Below are positions 45,674-55,087 of a stretch of 64,000 bases of DNA, piece by piece (the stretch's first letter is position 1; every line of letters starts with the position of its first letter). The stretch lies in NCBI GenBank assembly GCA_016720565.1, contig JADKKJ010000011.1, forward strand, positions 992,001-1,056,000, read 5' to 3'. Below the pieces are notes generated by a model. The model was not told where the DNA came from. It searched no databases and worked only from the letters and a program-made list of their open reading frames with translations. Both the position numbers and the translations under genes were made by a program. Source of the stretch: Chitinophagaceae bacterium. Lineage in GTDB: Bacteria; Bacteroidota; Bacteroidia; Chitinophagales; Chitinophagaceae.

Positions 45674-48436
45674 ATGAGCCAACACCAACGACTAACTGTC
45701 AAAATCCTATTTACATTCTTTTCCTTCTTTCTTTCAATAGCCCTGTTTGCACAGGAAATAAAAGGGGAAGTAATTGATTCAAGAACTGGTGAACCCATGC
45801 AGGGTGCTACGGTAATGATCAAAGATGCCGGTAAAAAACAGTTCGTTCAACTTGATGGCAAGTTTCTTTTTAAAAATATAAAGCCCGGGAATTATGTACT
45901 GGTGATCAGCAGTACAAATTACAAAACACAGGAGCTGAATATTTCTGTCGAGGATGGAAAGCCTGCTATACTGAGCATTAAGCTGGAGCCCAATTCAGTG
46001 GAATTAGATAATGTAGTAGTTCTTGCCGGATCTAATAATGACAAAACTATTCGATCCCTTGAAAAAAATTCCAACCAGCTGGTAAATATCATGTCGGCAA
46101 GGAATATCCAATTGCTTCCCGATATTACGGTAGCCAATGTTTTGCAGCGGGTTAGCGGAGTAACCATTGAGAAAAGCGGCTCCGGAGAAGCCAGATACCC
46201 GATCATTAGGGGGATGGAGAAAAGATATATAAATACGCTGGTAAACGGTATCAAGATACCAAGCCCGGATAATAAGAACAGGTTCATACCACTGGACCTT
46301 TTTCCATCCGAATTACTTGAAAGGCTGGAAGTAAGTAAAAGTCTGACGCCTTCAATGGAGGGCGATGCAATCGGGGGAACCATTAACCTGGTCATGAAGG
46401 ACGCTCCTAATGGCCGGTTCTTTCAGGCCAATCTTGCCTTAGGATATAATAATAGCTTCGGGAAGGAGGAATACCTGCATTTCGATAAGGGAACCATGAA
46501 TAAGAGATCTCCTTATGAGATAAAAGGACCGAATTATACTGCAGTACCATCCGATTTTTCAGTAAGTCATCTGAATTATTCCGCAAAATCTGGTCCGGTA
46601 AATACAACCTTTGGTTTTACAGCAGGAAACAGATTTGGGAAAGATAAAAAATTCGGGTTCATCCTTTCTGGAAGTTATCAGAATATCTACCGTGGTACCA
46701 CTTCCAATTTTTTCCTCCCTAACTCTCAGCCAGGTCTTTATAATATCCCTCTTTTTTCGAATCTGCAACTGCGTAAATACTCTGTACAGAGTGAGCGAAA
46801 AGGGTTGAATGGAAAGCTCGATTTCCAGATAAACCCCCGCAACAAGATATCATACACCTTCACCTATGTAAGGCTGGATGATCAGCAAACCAGGGTGATC
46901 TTCGATACAGTAGCACTGAATTCACTGGTAAATAATTCTCAGAGGAGTAGCTGGCAGTATCAATCGATCCTGAATAATACGTTGCAGGGATTGCATAAAA
47001 CAGGGAAATCCTCAAGAATTGACTGGAGCCTGGTTTTTTCAACAGCGAGTAATCATTTACCCGACCAGTCTGAGTTCACACATCAATACGCAATTGTATC
47101 CACCAATCTTACCTCGGACAAGCTGCAGGGTATGACCAGGATCTGGATGCATAACAAAGACAATGATCTGTCTGCTTTTCTGAATTATACAAAAGAAATG
47201 AAATGGTTCAGCCAGCCCCTTGAATTGAAAGCCGGAGTGATGACCAGGTCTAAGAACCGCGATAATTTTTATAATGCCTATAGTCTGAATCCTGTTCTGA
47301 ATGAGGTGTATACAAATATCAACAGTGCCACCTTTGTTTTTAACCCTGCCAGTGCGGGTATTCCCTCATTGAATGGCAATAATTACAATTTTGATGAGAA
47401 TGTACAGGCAGGTTACGTTCAGGGGAAATGGAAGATCCATAATAAACTGGAGATCCTGGGTGGTTTACGGGTAGAATATACACATCAGAGTTATGAGACT
47501 GAATTAACCAAGGATGTAGATGCCCGTTCAGGTACCATCCATTATACAGATCTGCTTCCCAGCGCGCAGGCAAAATATGAGCTTACTAAGAATCAAAATC
47601 TTAGAATAGTTTATTACAGGGCCCTGGCAAGACCAGGTTTTTCTGAGCTGATCCCGGATGGTCCGGATGGTGAGTTTTTCCGTGAAAAAGGAGATCCCAA
47701 AAATCTTAAACATACTGTAGCGGATAATATAGACCTGCGCTATGAATTATTCGCTTCAAATGCCGACCAGGTATTGCTGGGTGTATTTTATAAGAATATC
47801 AAGGATCCGATCGAAATATCTGCTGTAAAACCATTGAATGTTAACAGTCTTTATCTGCAGCCGGTAAATATTGGAAAGGCGAGTAACTATGGATTTGAAG
47901 CCGTGGTGACCAAGTACTTTGGAAAGTTCGGAGTTTCGATGAATTATACGTACACGAAATCGAGTATAACAAATGACAGCCTGATCTATTCTTCCCGTAA
48001 TACTGCTGGTAATATTGTTTCAAGCAGGGTTTCGGAAAAAAGGCCGCTTCAGGGTCAATCTGATCATATTGGTAATCTTTCACTCATCTATAAGAATCCA
48101 AAACTTGGTCTGGATATTCAGACAGCCGTTGTTTATACAGGTGAGAGGATCAATTTCATCAGCCCTTATTTGGGATTGAATTACTGGCAGTCGCCAACTA
48201 CCCAGCTCGATTTCAGTTTTGAAAAGAAACTGTACAGGAAAATAACTGTATATGGTAAGATCAATAATATCACCAATACGCCCTATGTACTTTCATTGCA
48301 TCAATCGTATAATAATTACCTGAAATCAAGTGGTTCCAGGGCACTGGCACTACAAACCGATCCGGATAATAAAATAATCATTCAAAAAGATTATTACCGG
48401 ACCACATTTCTTTTTGGCCTGCGTGTAAAAATTTAA
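45674..48436 (+). CDS. TonB-dependent receptor with N-terminal carboxypeptidase-like domain
   Basis: 920 residues. Signal peptide ends at LFAQ; a carboxypeptidase-regulatory-like domain (EIKGEVIDSRTGEPMQGATV) occupies ~25-110, a plug domain ~125-240 (VLQRVSGVTIEKSGSGE, PIIRGMEKRY), then a long barrel ending in TFLFGLRVKI. No SusD gene follows; instead a beta-helix lipoprotein and a phosphatase do, under the putative PHO box. I infer import of an organophosphate or its products. The typical SusC-only N-terminal extension is absent. Confidence 0.9.
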   Translation: MSQHQRLTVKILFTFFSFFLSIALFAQEIKGEVIDSRTGEPMQGATVMIKDAGKKQFVQLDGKFLFKNIKPGNYVLVISSTNYKTQELNISVEDGKPAILSIKLEPNSVELDNVVVLAGSNNDKTIRSLEKNSNQLVNIMSARNIQLLPDITVANVLQRVSGVTIEKSGSGEARYPIIRGMEKRYINTLVNGIKIPSPDNKNRFIPLDLFPSELLERLEVSKSLTPSMEGDAIGGTINLVMKDAPNGRFFQANLALGYNNSFGKEEYLHFDKGTMNKRSPYEIKGPNYTAVPSDFSVSHLNYSAKSGPVNTTFGFTAGNRFGKDKKFGFILSGSYQNIYRGTTSNFFLPNSQPGLYNIPLFSNLQLRKYSVQSERKGLNGKLDFQINPRNKISYTFTYVRLDDQQTRVIFDTVALNSLVNNSQRSSWQYQSILNNTLQGLHKTGKSSRIDWSLVFSTASNHLPDQSEFTHQYAIVSTNLTSDKLQGMTRIWMHNKDNDLSAFLNYTKEMKWFSQPLELKAGVMTRSKNRDNFYNAYSLNPVLNEVYTNINSATFVFNPASAGIPSLNGNNYNFDENVQAGYVQGKWKIHNKLEILGGLRVEYTHQSYETELTKDVDARSGTIHYTDLLPSAQAKYELTKNQNLRIVYYRALARPGFSELIPDGPDGEFFREKGDPKNLKHTVADNIDLRYELFASNADQVLLGVFYKNIKDPIEISAVKPLNVNSLYLQPVNIGKASNYGFEAVVTKYFGKFGVSMNYTYTKSSITNDSLIYSSRNTAGNIVSSRVSEKRPLQGQSDHIGNLSLIYKNPKLGLDIQTAVVYTGERINFISPYLGLNYWQSPTTQLDFSFEKKLYRKITVYGKINNITNTPYVLSLHQSYNNYLKSSGSRALALQTDPDNKIIIQKDYYRTTFLFGLRVKI

Positions 48437-48461
48437 TTCATCCCAAATACATATAATTATC

Positions 48462-49877
48462 ATGAAAAATATTCTGATCATCATTTTGGTAACAACCCTG
48501 TTTGGGTCCGTTTTGGTTTCCTGCAAAAAGTCTACAGACTATAAGGATCTCTGGAAAGCTCAGGTAGCTCCGCCATCTCCTATCAGCGATACAGGCTGTC
48601 TTTCAGGTTCTCTCAAAGGCACAATGCTGGCAGGAAAGACCTACACGGTTTGTGGCGATATTTTCGTTAACCAGGGCGATACACTGGTTATCGAAGAAGG
48701 TGTTACACTGAACTTTGGGTTAAACCCGTCTACCAGTGCTCCCTGTGGTATTGGCGTGAAAGGGACATTTCTTTGCCTGGGTACAAAACAGCGGCCGGTA
48801 TTGATCACTTATCCGGGTGTAACAAAAACAGATCAGCTGGGATCAGATCCAAATCTTGATCCGGCATTGAAAGGTAAATGGACTGGTATAATCGGGGCGC
48901 CTACCTGTCCGATGATGATCATGAAATGGACAAGGATCGAATTTGGAGGCGCAGCTATCAGTAATGCCATGAAAACATTTACCAGCGGCACAAGTCCTTA
49001 TTCTCTGTACTTCGCTAATCCCAATGGCATTTTTGTATTGGAAGATTCCTGGATCTATGGAAGTACCGATGATCCTTTCCGTATCAACGGAGGAAAGATC
49101 TCCGTAATGAGAAATATATTTGAAAAATGCGGATTTACCGGAGGAGAGGCGATGAATGCCAAAGCCGGAACAATTGGTGACTTTGCCTATAATCTCTGTA
49201 TAGGAATGGCGACCAATGGTCCAAAGATCTCGAATATCAATGTAGCTGTAGGAGCACCTAGTTCCAATGTCAGAATTTATAATAACACGATCGTTAATTG
49301 CGGATACAGACGTTCCGCTGCCGGCCGCGGTGGTTCTATCAATTTTGAGGAAGGTGCGGGTGGCATGGCTTATAATAACCTTATTGTGAATTGTAAATTT
49401 GGTTTGCGCGTGGTCAATAATCCAATTGCCGATACCGCAAACCTGCGTTATGGCTATAACTGGTATTACGCCGATTCTATTTCGGTGGCCAGCCAATTCA
49501 TTCCTTCTCTGAGTGTAAGTACGGCGATAAGTGTTCCCCAGGAAACTGATGTTCCCAAACCCTCTACCTATTTACCCGTAGGATGGAGGACAGGGGATGT
49601 GTACACCGCTCCTAGTTCAGTGGTGGGGGTAAACGATCCCCAGTTCATTAACGGTCCTGTACCGCTGCCTGCCGGTCTTAAGCTCAGGGATATTGCAGTA
49701 GTAGGTAATTTCAATTTTGCCCTTAAAGCTACTTCACCCTGCATCGGTGCTGGTTTTATTGGCTTTGCGCCAAGAGCAGACGTTCCTGTAGATATTAAGT
49801 ATGGTGCCTCGGAGATCACAGCTCCTGGCAAAGATATAGGGGCTTTTCAGAGTAATGGGAAGGGAAACCAGCATTGA
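48462..49877 (+). CDS. Parallel beta-helix lipoprotein
   Basis: 471 residues. Lipoprotein signal (LVSCKKS, Cys21). The mature part has runs of short strands with Gly/Asn turns typical of a right-handed beta-helix (GDIFVNQGDTLVIEEGVTL, NGIFVLEDSWIYGS, VRIYNNTIVNCG). It lies 25 bp after the receptor gene and is co-transcribed, so it likely acts as a surface partner of that receptor, in the place a SusD would hold. No catalytic residues are recognised. Confidence 0.8.
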   Translation: MKNILIIILVTTLFGSVLVSCKKSTDYKDLWKAQVAPPSPISDTGCLSGSLKGTMLAGKTYTVCGDIFVNQGDTLVIEEGVTLNFGLNPSTSAPCGIGVKGTFLCLGTKQRPVLITYPGVTKTDQLGSDPNLDPALKGKWTGIIGAPTCPMMIMKWTRIEFGGAAISNAMKTFTSGTSPYSLYFANPNGIFVLEDSWIYGSTDDPFRINGGKISVMRNIFEKCGFTGGEAMNAKAGTIGDFAYNLCIGMATNGPKISNINVAVGAPSSNVRIYNNTIVNCGYRRSAAGRGGSINFEEGAGGMAYNNLIVNCKFGLRVVNNPIADTANLRYGYNWYYADSISVASQFIPSLSVSTAISVPQETDVPKPSTYLPVGWRTGDVYTAPSSVVGVNDPQFINGPVPLPAGLKLRDIAVVGNFNFALKATSPCIGAGFIGFAPRADVPVDIKYGASEITAPGKDIGAFQSNGKGNQH

Positions 49878-49895
49878 TCTTCATTTGTGTTATCA

Positions 49896-49925
49896 AGGGG
49901 TTTCCTGATGGAAACCCCCTTTTTT
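49896..49925 (+). terminator. Intrinsic terminator inside the receptor-phosphatase unit
   Basis: A perfect 9-bp stem GGGGTTTCC / GGAAACCCC with loop TGAT (49897-49918) is followed by C and six T. The next gene starts only 18 bp later, so no separate promoter fits between them. Phosphatase expression must depend on read-through, or on a promoter within the lipoprotein gene. Confidence 0.9.
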
Positions 49926-49943
49926 ATTATATCTATTCACTTT

Positions 49944-51362
49944 ATGAAAAAACATCTTTACCTGCTCCTGCTTATCCTCGTTCAGATCTGTTCATTCGCT
50001 CAGGAGCCTTTTATAGTAAATCCATACCTGCAGTTGGGTAAGCAACCTTCTGTGAATTCTATTTATGTTCAGTGGCAATCAGCCGAAGACAATTCGGACT
50101 GGAAGGTAGAATATAAAACTGCTTCCATGAGAAATTGGCGTGGGGCAGATTCTTTAACATACTCATTACTGACCCTTTCAGGCTTAAAAACCAGGAGAAT
50201 GTATCAGGCATTTTTTAACTATCTCGAAGCCGGAAGCATTTTTAATTATCGGATATTTAACAGGGGCAAAGAAGTATTTACGGCGGAAGCAAAATCATTA
50301 AAGAGCCAAGACCAGCCTTATCGATTTGTGGCAGTGGGTGATCTGGGAGCCGGAACGCCGGAAGCAAAAAAAATATCTCGAATTGTTTATGATCAGCATC
50401 CGGACCTGGTTGTTGTAACGGGTGATATTGTTTATGAATATGGTCTGGCCAGTGAATATGATAGTAAATTCTGGCCAATTTACAATGCGAATAAGAGTGA
50501 TTCTGCAGGGAACCCCATTTTGCGATCTGTTCCATGGTCTGCTGCTCCCGGCAACCATGATTCAGAGACCAGAGACCTCGATAAATACCCTGACGCACTG
50601 GCTTATTTTTATTACTGGAATCAACCTCATAATGGCCCTTCCGGAGCAGAAGGAGTTACCTATCCTGCACTTAAAGGCAGTGAGGCCAATAAACAACAGT
50701 TTTTAAAAGCTGCAGGGCCTGACTATCCTAAAATGTCTAATTTTTCATATAACTATGGAAATGCTCACTGGCTCTTTCTTGATTCAAATCCTTCTGTTGA
50801 CTGGACGAATAAAGAAATGACAGCCTGGGTTGAGAATGACCTTCGCGAAGCATCTGGGGCAACCTGGCGGTTTGTAATTTTCCATCATCCGGGGTTTAGT
50901 TCATCGCGTGAGCATTTTGAGCAGCAGCAAATGCGCATCCTCGCTCCATTGTTTGAAGCAGGTAAGGTGGATATTGTATTTAATGGTCATGTTCATAATT
51001 ATCAACGCAGCTTTCCCCTTAAATTTTTACCAGACAATAAGGGTGTTTTGCTGGTTGGCGGAAAAGATAATAAAACCAATCGTGGTCGAATAATTATAGG
51101 TCGCTGGATCCTTGATAAGCATTTTAATGGGTATCAATATTCCAAACCTGAGGGAGTGATCTATATGGTTACTGGTGCCGGAGGCCAGGAGCTATATAAC
51201 CCGGAGCAACAGTCGGAGCCAGATACATGGCAGAAATTTACTGACATTTTTATTTCTACAATACATTCAGTAACCGTTGCGGATGTAAACGGCCGAACAC
51301 TTTCTATTCGACAGGTTGCGGCAAATGGAGTAACATTGGATGCTTTTACGATAACAAAATAG
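49944..51362 (+). CDS. Secreted purple-acid-phosphatase-like metallophosphoesterase
   Basis: 472 residues. Signal peptide (ends SFAQ), then a fibronectin-like N-terminal domain (~25-115), as in purple acid phosphatases. The metal site shows GDLG (Asp133), GDIVY (Asp161, Tyr164), GNHD (204-206), FHHPG and GHVHNYQ. It should cleave phosphomonoesters outside the cytoplasm. ATG 49944 begins the signal peptide; the frame is open upstream to 49887 but overlaps the terminator. It is the third gene of the putative phosphate-acquisition unit. Confidence 0.9.
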   Translation: MKKHLYLLLLILVQICSFAQEPFIVNPYLQLGKQPSVNSIYVQWQSAEDNSDWKVEYKTASMRNWRGADSLTYSLLTLSGLKTRRMYQAFFNYLEAGSIFNYRIFNRGKEVFTAEAKSLKSQDQPYRFVAVGDLGAGTPEAKKISRIVYDQHPDLVVVTGDIVYEYGLASEYDSKFWPIYNANKSDSAGNPILRSVPWSAAPGNHDSETRDLDKYPDALAYFYYWNQPHNGPSGAEGVTYPALKGSEANKQQFLKAAGPDYPKMSNFSYNYGNAHWLFLDSNPSVDWTNKEMTAWVENDLREASGATWRFVIFHHPGFSSSREHFEQQQMRILAPLFEAGKVDIVFNGHVHNYQRSFPLKFLPDNKGVLLVGGKDNKTNRGRIIIGRWILDKHFNGYQYSKPEGVIYMVTGAGGQELYNPEQQSEPDTWQKFTDIFISTIHSVTVADVNGRTLSIRQVAANGVTLDAFTITK

Positions 51363-51390
51363 AGTGAATTTTTTCTTCCGAAAGGATCTG

Positions 51391-53871
51391 TCAATTTTCT
51401 GAAGGAACAGAATAAAGGTAGTTTTCAGATTCTTTTAAAGGTTTGAATTTCAGCTTGCCAAATTTCCAGGAAATATATAGGCCAAATGAACGATAGGGAA
51501 CTTGGCGAAAATTATTGCTGGTAAATCCTGGAGCTTCCTGAACAGAACGCTGATTCACATATTTATTAAATGGCGTTGTAGTAACAAATCCAAAACTGGC
51601 CCTATTCTTTAAGAACTGTTTTCTAAAAGCCAAAGTATAAGAAAACAGCGAAGCTTGCCTTCCCTGCCAATGCATTCCTAAATTGAAATTTCCATATGCT
51701 TCAGCTGTTAATGTTCTTGTCACCTGAAGCGTACTGGTCATATTAATTCGGCATCCCAATGCATCGGTTATTACTGGGTCAGCTTTGAAATTTTTCAAAT
51801 GTCTGTTGAAGATCATTAAATTCATTCTGGTACTTAATTTCTTGCCGGCAGGTACTGAAATAGTAATATTAATGCCTCTTCTAATTTCAGCTGCAATATT
51901 ATCCCTGGTGGTGATGGTTACATCTGAATAGAGAGAATCACCGATCCTGATCGTGGAATAGAAGGAGGTATAGGGTTTAATATCCGGGCTGTTCTTTTGA
52001 TTATTTGCAACAATGCTAAGACTGGCCCCGCTTTTAAAATTCTTTAAATAAGAGAGTTCAAAATTATGGCCGATCTCCGCATTTAAAAAAGGATTACCTG
52101 TTGTTATATTATGGGGATCACTTAGGTTCATAAAAGGATTTAGATCACGAAAATCCGGTCGCTCCAACCTGTAACTATAAGCAAACTTTAATGAAGATTG
52201 ATTATTAAAAGAATGTAAGGCGACGATCGAAGGGGCAAAATTATTGTAGGAATGCAAACTTATTTTCCCGGAATTGGAGTAATACCCCTGGTTATCGGTA
52301 TGCTCAATTCGTAAGCCCGCTTTTATATTAATTTCCTTTGTCAGCGGCATTGAAATGGATAAATATCCTGCTAAAACCCATCTGTGATAGTTGGATCGAT
52401 AACTTTGGGAGCTATCATGGTAATATTCGCTTCCGCCAGGGTTTAGTGTAAGGACATCAGCATCACTGAATATATTTGTTTTTGTAGCCTTTATTCCAGT
52501 CTCCAGTATCGTTTTCTTTTTTATTGGCTCCAAATAGTCGATTGAAAATTCTATTTCGTTTTCAATACCGGGATTAAGACTTTGGGATCCTCCGATTATG
52601 GAATTATCAAGGGTATTTTGCTGGAATTGATCATAATAGGTATTATTATGCGTATAACTTCCATTGTAACTAAGGCTGACCTCTCTTCCTTTATCATTCA
52701 GCGATTTTTTATAACTAATACTGTTCTCGATCGATTTTCCGCTAAAACTGGACCTTCCGGGTCTTATACTATATTTTCGGGATATGCTATTGCCGATGGA
52801 ATCATAGGTAGTGAAGAATTGATTCGTGATCCCTTCCCCTTTATTTGTCATTTGACTGAAATCAAATGAAATGTTGATAGTTTCCGTTTTAGAAAGGCTC
52901 CAATCTGCCGCAAGGCCCGACTTGTAACTATTTCTCTTTGTAAATAGTTTAGATTGTTGAAGAAGCCCTGATATTATTGTACCGGTGTTGTTATAACTTT
53001 TCCGATCAAGCGTTAATGGTGTAGCCGACCTTAACTGCGCATTTCCTCCGAAATAACCATTCAGGGAAACTTTGCCTTTTTTCCATCCGGCGTTTAAGCT
53101 TCCATTTTCCAGCCTGCTGCCAGCCGCCAGACTTAGATTCCCATTGAAACCTTCCAGTTTATTTTTCTTAAGAATAATATTCACGATCCCTCCTGTTCCG
53201 GAGGCGTCGTATTTGGCACCAGGGCTGGTTATAACCTCAATGGATTGGATCTGTGAAGCTGGAATGGATTGTAAAGCATCTGCGATATTATTTCCGAAAA
53301 TACCCGATGGTTTTCCATCGACCAGAAATTTTACACTTGGGTTTCCTAATAATTCTACATTTCCGTCAATATCAACTGTTACACCCGGGATTTTTTTTAG
53401 CAAATCAGCTGTAGTGCCGCCTTGGGATGTAATATCTTTCTCTGCATTGTATACCAGTTTATCAAGCTTGTTCTCAATTATTTTTTTTGTTCCGGAGACC
53501 AATACATTTTCAAGCGTTATTTCTTTCCTTACAAGCAATACCTCTAACAAATGGTCACTTATTAATTCTTTGAAATTGGTAATGGTATACACTTTATAGT
53601 TGGCGACTTCAATCGTCAGCCTCAGATTTTTTTTATCTCCTATTTCAAGGGAAACCTCCCCTGAGGCATTACTTGTAGCTCTTTTAAGTATTTTTTGACC
53701 TATTGAGTCGGTCAAAGTGATAGTAGCGTTGGGAACAGCTTTGTGATTTATTGAATCAACGATTCGGAATAATAATTTTTGCGGGATATCCTGGCCGGTG
53801 GATCCTTTTGCCGCCAGTAACAGAAAGAATAAAAAACAAAAAAATTCTAACCTGGTATAGGCTGATTTCAT
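51391..53871 (-). CDS. Outer membrane beta-barrel (TonB-receptor-like) protein
   Basis: 826 residues. Signal ending near STGQ, a carboxypeptidase-like N-terminal domain (~25-115), a plug-like region (TADLLKKIPGVTVDIDGN, GTGGIVNIILKK) and a long barrel. It belongs to the OMP_b-brl_3-type receptors that are common in Bacteroidota and often lack a partner. It ends 28 bp from the convergent phosphatase. A PepSY gene diverges from it across a 249-bp gap, which suggests metal or siderophore uptake, though that is an inference. Confidence 0.85.
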   Translation of the reverse strand: MKSAYTRLEFFCFLFFLLLAAKGSTGQDIPQKLLFRIVDSINHKAVPNATITLTDSIGQKILKRATSNASGEVSLEIGDKKNLRLTIEVANYKVYTITNFKELISDHLLEVLLVRKEITLENVLVSGTKKIIENKLDKLVYNAEKDITSQGGTTADLLKKIPGVTVDIDGNVELLGNPSVKFLVDGKPSGIFGNNIADALQSIPASQIQSIEVITSPGAKYDASGTGGIVNIILKKNKLEGFNGNLSLAAGSRLENGSLNAGWKKGKVSLNGYFGGNAQLRSATPLTLDRKSYNNTGTIISGLLQQSKLFTKRNSYKSGLAADWSLSKTETINISFDFSQMTNKGEGITNQFFTTYDSIGNSISRKYSIRPGRSSFSGKSIENSISYKKSLNDKGREVSLSYNGSYTHNNTYYDQFQQNTLDNSIIGGSQSLNPGIENEIEFSIDYLEPIKKKTILETGIKATKTNIFSDADVLTLNPGGSEYYHDSSQSYRSNYHRWVLAGYLSISMPLTKEINIKAGLRIEHTDNQGYYSNSGKISLHSYNNFAPSIVALHSFNNQSSLKFAYSYRLERPDFRDLNPFMNLSDPHNITTGNPFLNAEIGHNFELSYLKNFKSGASLSIVANNQKNSPDIKPYTSFYSTIRIGDSLYSDVTITTRDNIAAEIRRGINITISVPAGKKLSTRMNLMIFNRHLKNFKADPVITDALGCRINMTSTLQVTRTLTAEAYGNFNLGMHWQGRQASLFSYTLAFRKQFLKNRASFGFVTTTPFNKYVNQRSVQEAPGFTSNNFRQVPYRSFGLYISWKFGKLKFKPLKESENYLYSVPSEN

Positions 53872-54120
53872 AAATAGTTACGATTGAGATCAATTAGTGA
53901 AATTGACCTTTTTGTGCCAATAAAGAGCGACTAAACTCAGTTCTATCATTAAATAAATATTACTATTTCGGTTGTTGGGTTAAAACTTCCTGATTTTTCA
54001 GTTCTTTAATCCATTCAATCTGACCTTATACCTGAGGCTTCCTTATCCCTTAGGCAGATTCAGTATAGGCTGGTCAGGATAATAAGAACTGCAGGACTTA
54101 AATTGGCAAATTAATTATTT

Positions 54121-54648
54121 ATGCGATATACTTTGCTTAAGAAATTCAGAAAATGGCACAGAAAGGTTGCTGCAGTTCTATTCCTGTTTTTTTTCCTAAT
54201 ATCTGGAACTGGCCTGTTGCTGGGCTGGAAAAATTTATTTAATAAGGAGATCTACCATAATTCAAAAAAGGCAACGGTTGAAAAAAATATGAGCAAGTGG
54301 CTCTCACTTGATAGTCTTCAGTCGTTGGCCAGCTCTGCGCTTGTTTCCAAAAACAAGGCCAGTCACGACCTAAAGATTGATCGCATTGATATTAAACCCG
54401 GGAAGGCGTATTGCTCTTTTCAATTCAATAATGACTATTTAGTAAGTCTTGACCCGGCCACTGGTCAGGTATTGCAGATGGATATTAAAAGATCTTCCTG
54501 GATAATTAAACTGCATGAAGGTTCAATTCTGGATGATCTTTTAGGAACAACATTTCTTAAAAGAGCCTATGTTAGCATTATGGGTATTGCGCTAATTTTT
54601 CTGACCATTTCAGGTACCTATTTATGGTACTTCTCTTCAAAAAAATAA
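54121..54648 (+). CDS. PepSY-domain membrane protein
   Basis: 175 residues. Two membrane helices (~18-35 and ~152-170) surround a soluble PepSY-like domain with DIKPGKAYCSFQFNNDYLVSLDP and WIIKLHEGSILDDLLG, the typical iron-uptake-associated arrangement. Short PepSY_TM proteins like this sit beside TonB receptors and may act in reduction or release of imported iron. The divergent receptor at 51391-53871 is the likely partner. Convergent with paaI. Confidence 0.8.
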   Translation: MRYTLLKKFRKWHRKVAAVLFLFFFLISGTGLLLGWKNLFNKEIYHNSKKATVEKNMSKWLSLDSLQSLASSALVSKNKASHDLKIDRIDIKPGKAYCSFQFNNDYLVSLDPATGQVLQMDIKRSSWIIKLHEGSILDDLLGTTFLKRAYVSIMGIALIFLTISGTYLWYFSSKK

Positions 54649-54651
54649 GAT

Positions 54652-55086
54652 TTAACCGAGGTCGATCAGCTTTTTATTCGTCCTGAAACAAAGTCCTTTA
54701 AACTGTGCTACAAGGTCATCATTCTGGTTAGTGATGGTAATATTATAAAGCCCGGTAGATCGGCCATTATGAGCTTCCAAAGCTTCAGCAATAAGTACAT
54801 CGCCGATCTGAACGGCCTTGATAAAGTTTATGGAGGTGTCAAGCGCTACCGATAAATTATTACGGTTATTGCATGCAAAAGCAAACGCGCTATCCGCAAA
54901 TGAAAAAGGCACACCGCCATGCACGATACCAAAACCATTCACCATTTCTTTACGGATGGTCATGCGAATGCGACTATAACTTTCTCTTATCTCCAGTACC
55001 TCTATTCCCAACCACTGACTGAACGCGTCATTCTCCATCATATGGTCTACTACTTCGCGGGCCAGTTTATCGTTGTTGTTTTCCAT
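54652..55086 (-). CDS. paaI: Hot-dog thioesterase PaaI
   Basis: 144 residues. The 4HBT motif NGFGIVHGGVPFSFADSAFAFACN includes the catalytic Asp/Asn region of PaaI-type thioesterases. It hydrolyses ring-hydroxylated or epoxide phenylacetyl-CoA dead-ends to free CoA. ATG 55086 is chosen over the open frame to 55146; it lies 1 bp after the paaG stop, so translation is coupled. Last gene of the paa run. Confidence 0.9.
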   Translation of the reverse strand: MENNNDKLAREVVDHMMENDAFSQWLGIEVLEIRESYSRIRMTIRKEMVNGFGIVHGGVPFSFADSAFAFACNNRNNLSVALDTSINFIKAVQIGDVLIAEALEAHNGRSTGLYNITITNQNDDLVAQFKGLCFRTNKKLIDLG

Positions 55087-55087
55087 T

